In this document: piece after piece, positions 58,842 through 64,000 of the stretch
Numbering within the stretch: position 1 is the stretch's first letter
How the letters are laid out: every line of letters begins with the position of its first letter
Source of the DNA: Atherinomorus stipes
Lineage: Eukaryota > Chordata > Actinopteri > Atheriniformes > Atherinidae
Reading direction: 5' to 3'
Assembly (NCBI GenBank): GCA_023101725.1
Contig: JALJCO010001090.1
Location: forward strand, 25,014 to 89,013
DNA: 64,000 nucleotides
Notes under the pieces: model-generated
Databases searched by the model: none
Told to the model about the DNA's origin: nothing
What the model saw: the letters and a program-made list of their open reading frames with translations, nothing else
Translations under genes and position numbers: made by a program

Positions 58842-58910
58842 CCACAACAAGAATTGAACTGCAGTTCTCCGCATGGCAAACGAACACTTTATCCATTTAG
58901 CCAGAACCAG
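58842..58910 (-). other. tRNA-like segment inside the 1,470-bp element (minus)
   Basis: On the minus strand: A-box match TGGCTAAATGG (58893-58903) and B-box-like AGTTCAATTCT (58850-58860). It faces the plus-strand segment at 58552. The clover-leaf stems are mostly broken. Confidence 0.45.
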
Positions 58911-60052
58911 AGACAGCTGGATGGTCAAATGATCATGTTAAAGCATCTCTTGTAAACGGAGAGACAGGACCTCCAACTATCGCGTATGGCTGGTGATATT
59001 ATAAATGTACGGACGGATCAGCTCGTGTATGTAGATAACTGACCGTGATGTGTAACTGTCAGAAATGACAACTGTCGGGAAATTAAACTTCTATCCGTGG
59101 TCTGATAATGATCTCTGAATATTTAACCCGTCATGCAGCATCTTAATCCATAAAATCCTTATCAAAAGATAAGGATGTAACCTACCGACTCTGATTTATT
59201 TTTTAACATGTTTTATTTAAGACGGCAGCAGCCAAAACTCACCGCTGACTCAATGAATGAATGAGGAAAGGAAACGGCGAGTGTGACTAAAAGTGGGTGG
59301 AGACAGTGAGAAACTCAAGGTTTCTCCACACTAACCTGTTTCCAACCAGGTTAGTTTCAGAGAGTCTGTTACCATGGTAACTGACCGAGGGTTTAAGTTA
59401 CCCCTCTTCGTGCAACAGGCTAGAGTTACTCCTCTTTCCCTGGGTTGAGTTACCTACCTTTGTGTTACGAAAAACTCAGAGTTTCCCGAATTTCGGGGTA
59501 AAACAACTCAGGGTTTTCATTAAACCTGCTTCGTGCAACAGACCCCAGGTTGCACTCATCCACCTCCACAAACTCACAAAGCTCCCTCAGCTGTGCGGCT
59601 GATATGCTAAAATGGCTGTACACCTTTAACACAACATTTTCAATGTCCAGATCCATGTTGCCAGCTGCATACAGGATCTCGTGGCATTGTGCAGAATGTG
59701 TGTTGAACAGTTTGGAGCAAGCACGTCGTTTTGAGCAAGTTTTAGCTTCTGATAAACACTGTTGTGTTTTCCATAGTTAACGCTGGCGTTGTCTGCTGTG
59801 CTGACATTTTTTGCAAATCCAGACCAGACAGCTCTAGTTTTGCCAGCAGCTGATTTGTTATAGCTTCCGATGTCTCATTACTGTCACTGTAAAAATTGAG
59901 CAGAGCATGCTGCACGCCCTCCACAAAGTGAAAATATCCCAAATATCCCAAGACAATAGGGAAACATTGGTCATACCTTTGTTTGATGCATCAGTCGCCA
60001 GTGAATAATGCAGTTTGTTTTCTTTTATGTAGTCCACATGCGCCTGGATGGA

Positions 60053-60134
60053 GTAGGGTGCTAGGACATTTTCGTCCTAGCACCCTACAACCTGTGTAAA
60101 AACTAAAGCTAAAGCTTTAGTTTTTACACAGGTT
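60053..60134. repeat. Two adjacent perfect palindromes
   Basis: Hairpin 1: 15-base arms at 60053-60067 and 60074-60088 with loop ATTTTC. Hairpin 2 begins at the next base: 21-base arms at 60089-60109 and 60114-60134 with spacer TAAA. Both arms are perfect. They lie inside the hAT transposase relic. Confidence 0.97.
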
Positions 60135-60692
60135 ACTCCTTTAGCGATTGCTGAGTCGTTGAAGATCTCGCGGCCAACTTTTATTCCACAGTCTACACTC
60201 CTGTATGACTGGTGATGCTTGATGGCATGATAAACTTTACAAAGTTCTGCAGTTGATATTTTGTCATCCTGGGCAGATGTGGCTCTACGGAAAAAGGAAA
60301 AAAGGGAGGAGGTGACCGTGCTTTGATTGTTGCCCTTGTGCATGTCTGTGCTAGCATGTCGATCGATGGCACCTCTGCCTTTGCTGCTTACGTCCACAAC
60401 ACAACGACACAGCGTAAATATGCATGAGAGTCATCCTTCCTAGTTTTGGAGATGAAGCCATATTCCTTTGTCCATTCAAGATTAAATGTAGTTTTTTATT
60501 TAGGCATTTTTGCGGACTGCAGATGGACTGAGTGGCTTCACTTGGTCTACCTGGCTAGCTGACCTGACATCAACCACGTCCACTGATGAGGCCATGTGAA
60601 TGTCCAGAGTGAGAATCAAAGTTCCTGTTTATGGTCTGTCAGCTTTGTCTCTCTGCTCAGAAACAGTTGAATCAGACAGCAGGCTATCATTC

Positions 60693-60790
60693 TACGTAGT
60701 TCCATCATTCTACGTAGTTCCATCATTCTACGTAGTTCCATCATTCTACGTAGTTCTATCATTCTACGTAGTTCTATCATTCTACATAAT
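60693..60790. repeat. 18-bp tandem repeat
   Basis: Five to six near-identical copies of TTCTACGTAGTTCCATCA. Each unit contains the palindrome CTACGTAG. Confidence 0.95.
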
Positions 60791-60825
60791 TCATTTGCTC
60801 AAATTAGAGCACACTATCAAGTAAC

Positions 60826-60896
60826 ACCCCCCCCCCCCCCTCCCCCCTCTCTCTCCTAACGGTCTATGCACTGTCCGCTTCACCCCCCCCCCTCCC
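60826..60896. repeat. C-rich low-complexity tract
   Basis: Runs of ten or more C at about 60826-60840 with CTCTCT, and a second C run at 60884-60893. Confidence 0.85.
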
Positions 60897-61439
60897 TGTC
60901 TGATTCAACTGCGAGTGGGAGAGTGACTGCTAAGCAGTCAGGTCTGGATTTTCAAACAAATGGATTTAAAAGAAAACTTCTGCAGCAACACTGAGGGAGG
61001 GGGCCACAACCTTGTCATTACCTGTAAGTTTATTTATTTTCTAAATGCTGTCTTGTCTGATAAACATAGCTCACTGTCTGAAGTGCCCATGTTGCTAGCA
61101 GTTAGCCTTTAGCAAAGTCCAACCGCTAGGGCAGCTTGACCTAGTTTCCCTAAATAAGGTCATAGCCAAATAAGGTGTAGCCAATCAAAATGAAGTCAGC
61201 GTGGTCTCCGGGTAAAGCTCCATATCATCACCGGACCCAACTGTATTACTGAGGAAGTGAGGTCTGGCGTTTTAAAACAATACTCCGCTGTAAAAAATGC
61301 CGTTTTTTTCTTTGGATATTTGACATATATTGAGCAATGCCAACAACATGAACTAGTTTTTACTGCTATGTCATCACTCCTTTAAGGGAAAGCATAATTG
61401 CATGTAGTCTTTCTAATTATATATTGTTAGTTATTTTTG

Positions 61440-62640
61440 TTTAGGCACATTTACTTTTTAGGAGGGGCGAACAAAAGGAGGACAAATGGGCGTCCGTCTC
61501 AAGGCTGCACCAGATGGCGGGCCGGCTTGTTGAAAACCGGACTTTCCGTCTTAAAGCCGACGTATGGCCACCGTACCAAACTGTCCAGTACCGCTTGGCA
61601 GAATTAAAGCATGATTCTCTCCACCCCATACAGTCTCAGTCTGTGTAAGAAACAGTCTTTGCTGTGAATGGGAACAGACTTTCCACATGGATGTTTCAAC
61701 TAAATGAACTCTGAGATCCTCGTATGAGCTGACCTGCTCAAAGGGTGAGTCATGTATGACAACACGAGTGTGGTCCCCTCCTGATCTCAGGTCTAAGGGC
61801 GCATTCACAAAGCATAGTCTGCTAGACTGGGTCTGACTGGGGACCGGGGCGGTCTTCCAGACCGAGATCGTGTTCTCGTTGCACCGTAGTCAAACGAGCC
61901 AAACCTTTTGAATAATGTTCCAAATCTCTGCAGAGGTGGCGCTGCATTCGGATTCACAGTAGGCAAGGACAAGACATACAACGAACAAGAAAGTTCTCAC
62001 AACTTCCGTTTCCTCCACATGCACGCAAACATGGAGCATGAAACCGATGCGGTTTCACGTTTTTATTCTATCTTATGCAAGCATGCTGCATTTACACATT
62101 GGAACAATGGGCCCAGTATGAACAACAGACAAGGCAGCAGACCATTGAAAGTACAACTCTGTATTTAAGGCGAACGAGATGGCAACGTAGGAGACGATGA
62201 CCCACAATGCTATGCTAAACCAAATTCTGGAAGCAGCAGTTTGTAGTCCTCTTCCTTTATTTGGTCCTCTTGAAGCGGACTGAGACCTGCATTTGTAAGT
62301 GGACTGAGTCCACTTGTTTGGTCTGGATCAGAGTCCGTTTGTGCATTTACAACTCCCCCAAACAAAGTGGATTTTCTGAGCAAACACACTCTGATTCGAA
62401 TGAACAAAGCTTTGCGAATGCACCCTAAGATTATCTCTTTAGTTTTGCCAACATTCAAAATGAGATGGTGAGCATTAAACAAAGTGCACTACTTCAGAAA
62501 AGTTGGCTGCAGGGCTTGAATCTTTGTGCCGTATGCTGAGGATGGGCATGGCGGTATCATCAGAACATCTGAAAACAAGGTTCCCAGAGTGACTGTTCCT
62601 CTGCGTGGTTGTGGATCTACAGAAGCGCATAGCTGCCATC
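61440..62640 (-). pseudogene. LINE reverse transcriptase relic split by a MITE
   Basis: Minus-strand fragments: FSDDTAM (catalytic (F/Y)xDD box, about 62560), HHLILNVGKTKEIIL, then across the Harbinger MITE DLRSGGDHT, SPFEQVSSYEDLRVHL and HSQQRLFL. The order K(T)KE--vDFR------G--VE-V-sykyLGv is that of fish non-LTR retrotransposons. Frame breaks show decay. Confidence 0.82.
61797..62425. mobile_element. Harbinger-type MITE with TAA duplication
   Basis: GGGCGCATTCACAAAGC at the left and GCTTTGCGAATGCACCC at the right, TAA on both outer sides (61794-61796, 62426-62428). Excising the element and one TAA restores a continuous LINE frame (ATC TTA GAC CTG). 629 bases. Confidence 0.92.
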
Positions 62641-63229
62641 TGAATAAGAAAAATGACAGGAGCTTATTACTTTATAATGTCATAGGTTATTGTAAAAATG
62701 GGTATCACAGTACTGATACCCAGAGAGCAGCGGACTCTGCAGCGGATCCACCTGACAGTCAGAGCACTTATTGAGCCTAGTCTAACCCAACACTCAGCTG
62801 AATGTGGAAAAGGCAAGACCACAGACCCGCGGTGGATACAGATCGAGTCTGACAAGCAGGAAGTAAAAAAAATTTTTTCCCAGCACATCCACATTGGGTT
62901 TCACTGTCACCTGTACAAACCTGCTGCAGATCAGATTTCCGAACTGGAAGCTTTAAAGTTCTTTAAGAAACGTGCAAACTACACATACATGACAGAAGCA
63001 CAGAAAAAATGTATGCAATCATTTCTTTCCACAGCAAAGACTGTCATTACAAAAGCAGGATCACCCACTACACAGTTATGTTTGAGAAAAAAAAGTGACA
63101 ACAGGTGTGCCTTGAAGATAGGTCTTTCAGTGTGTTGAGTTGGTTGTGACATAAACAGGCAGCTTGCAGAAGATAGCTTCAGTCTATCTACCTCTGGGTA
63201 GCACGCCTCTGCTGTACCCTGCTGCTACA
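62641..63229. other. Unassigned open frame and flank
   Basis: The 146-codon plus-strand frame at 62698-63138 is longer than expected by chance and lacks low complexity, but I recognise no domain and see no splice context. Could be decayed repeat coding. Confidence 0.25.
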
Positions 63230-63302
63230 CACCCCAGATGGGACTTGAACCCACAATCCCTGGCTTAGGAGGCCAGTGCCTTATCCTTTCGGCCACTGGG
63301 GC
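63230..63302 (-). tRNA. tRNA-Arg (anticodon CCT)
   Basis: Minus strand, 73 bases: acceptor GCCCCAG / CTGGGGT (with a G-U first pair), D region TGGCCGAAAGGATAAGGC, anticodon arm CTGGCCTCCTAAGCCAG (CCT), T arm GTGGGTTCAAGTCCCAT. It closely resembles vertebrate tRNA-Arg-CCT, differing in the D loop and one G-U in the T stem. No T-run terminator within about 30 bases downstream. Confidence 0.93.
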
Positions 63303-63879
63303 TGTGTTTGCAACCTTCACATCAGGGCTATACAATGACAGTCACACAGACACACGATGTGGACATCAGTTCCTCAATCGGTTGCATTTACACCACGTGT
63401 TATTGCAGTGGAAATAACTATTCTAATCAGATGGGCAACACTTTGGGCTGATGGTAGTTGGCCGTGCTCTCTCCAGTACAAAAATGCCATTGACTTAGTA
63501 CCAATGAAGATATCTGACCGTGGCAAGAATGTAGGACATGATTCTGAAGAAGGGTTGCTGAAACCTCTGCAGTCACTTTTGCACTGTGTTGTTGAATCCA
63601 TTGAAATATTTTCAATGATTGTAGTGTGGGGTGCAAGTTTTTAGGGTTTGGCACTCTGCTTGCACTTTGTCATCCTTGTAGAATGTCAAAAGATGATTGT
63701 GAAATCGTATTTAAAATAGTCTAAGTGAGACTGTGGCTTGCAACCATTAGACTCTCTCTCTTAGACATTTGATGAACTTCCACTATAGGACCCAAGCAGC
63801 AGCCTTGTCGCTTGGCACAGGCCAAATGCAAGATGAAATTTGACTGAACTGAAAACAGACAATTCATGGTGTTGCTCGG
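63303..63879. other. Stretch before terminal LINE; nothing recognised
   Basis: No gene, tRNA or bounded repeat could be supported; may be upstream LINE sequence too decayed to read. Confidence 0.35.
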
Positions 63880-64000
63880 TGGTCACCGTTGCAGTTATCC
63901 CTGAAATAGATGACTTCAGGAGAGAGCCTGCCCAGCATGTTCCACTGATCACCAACGGTGCTGAGGTGGAGCAGGTGAGCAGCACCAAGTTCCTGGGTGT
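63880..64000 (+). pseudogene. LINE reverse transcriptase fragment, runs off window
   Basis: One frame reads IDDFRREPAQHVPLITNGAE and VEQVSSTKFLGV, the DFRR-------I-G--VE-VsS-KFLGV block after the catalytic domain in fish L2/Rex-like LINEs. Upstream coding is not clear, so this is probably a 5'-truncated or decayed copy continuing right. Confidence 0.75.

Larger units (their letters stand above)
58076..59545. mobile_element. 1,470-bp TIR element inserted in the hAT gene
   Basis: Ends GGTTCTGTTGCACGAAGCA and, inverted, GGGTCTGTTGCACGAAGCA. CAG flanks both sides (58073-58075, 59546-59548). Removing the element and one CAG rejoins the transposase codons ECNL and LLWHIITRWL. ACTCTGAGTT words near both ends are subterminal repeats. 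Two tRNA-like segments lie inside. Confidence 0.9.
57195..60515 (-). pseudogene. hAT transposase with BED-type N-terminus, dead and split
   Basis: Read on the minus strand from about 60510: MPK-stop-KTTFNLEWTKEYGF, RCVVV, RHASTDMHKGNN, FFRRAT, HHQSYRSVDCG, SLATDASNKG, ITNQLLAKLELSGLD, ELCEFVEVDECNL, then after the insertion ITRWLSLLPSIDQMLKF, GDEECLKILWKCFAED, and FVNSRLRQLTP-like C-terminal parts to 57195. This is the order of hAT-family host-like transposases. A stop in the fourth codon, frame changes, two palindromic insertions and a 1,470-bp transposon make it inactive. Terminal inverted repeats were not identified. Confidence 0.85.

Overview
This window is vertebrate nuclear DNA, almost certainly from a ray-finned (teleost) fish. 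The evidence is spliced genes with GT-AG introns, eukaryotic tRNA genes, a fish-type NLR gene (FISNA-NACHT-LRR-B30.2), an epidermal-type lipoxygenase, and a dense mix of hAT, Tc1, PIF/Harbinger and TTAA-flanked elements plus LINE relics. There are no operons, CRISPR arrays or prokaryotic genes. The species is not determined.

Layout. (1) 1-23.3 kb: a minus-strand lipoxygenase gene of the ALOXE3/ALOX12B type. Twelve exons (5665-23319) were placed by splice sites, phases and protein landmarks. They encode 555 residues with no stop. The last exons, with the C-terminal iron ligand, should lie left of base 1. Its introns are packed with minisatellites (introns 2, 3, 5, 11 and the intron after exon 12) and transposons (intron 10). 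(2) 23.3-32.6 kb: intergenic DNA with foldback elements, a near-complete but dead Tc1 element, and a cluster of three tRNA genes (Val-TAC, Ala-CGC, Ser-TGA). (3) 32.67-50.54 kb: a minus-strand NLR gene. Nine exons join in frame from a Pro/Gly-Thr repeat exon through FISNA, NACHT and three LRR exons to PRY-SPRY. The short first coding exon is two bases short of frame. A 2.7-kb hAT element with target-site duplication sits in an LRR intron. (4) 50.6-64 kb: no host protein gene recognised. It holds a TIR element with internal ~190-bp tandem repeats, a GGGGAGAGCGGGG-ended element, a hAT transposase relic split by a 1.47-kb insertion carrying two tRNA-like segments, a LINE relic split by a Harbinger-type MITE, a tRNA-Arg (CCT) gene, and a LINE reverse-transcriptase fragment running off the end.

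The two host genes are functionally separate: a lipid-peroxidising enzyme and a cytosolic immune sensor. I found no convincing new gene system. The most interesting material is architectural: precisely bounded nested transposons, paired Pol III-like boxes inside a TIR element, adjacent perfect palindromes in a transposase relic, and tandem repeats that enter exons or abut splice sites of the host genes.
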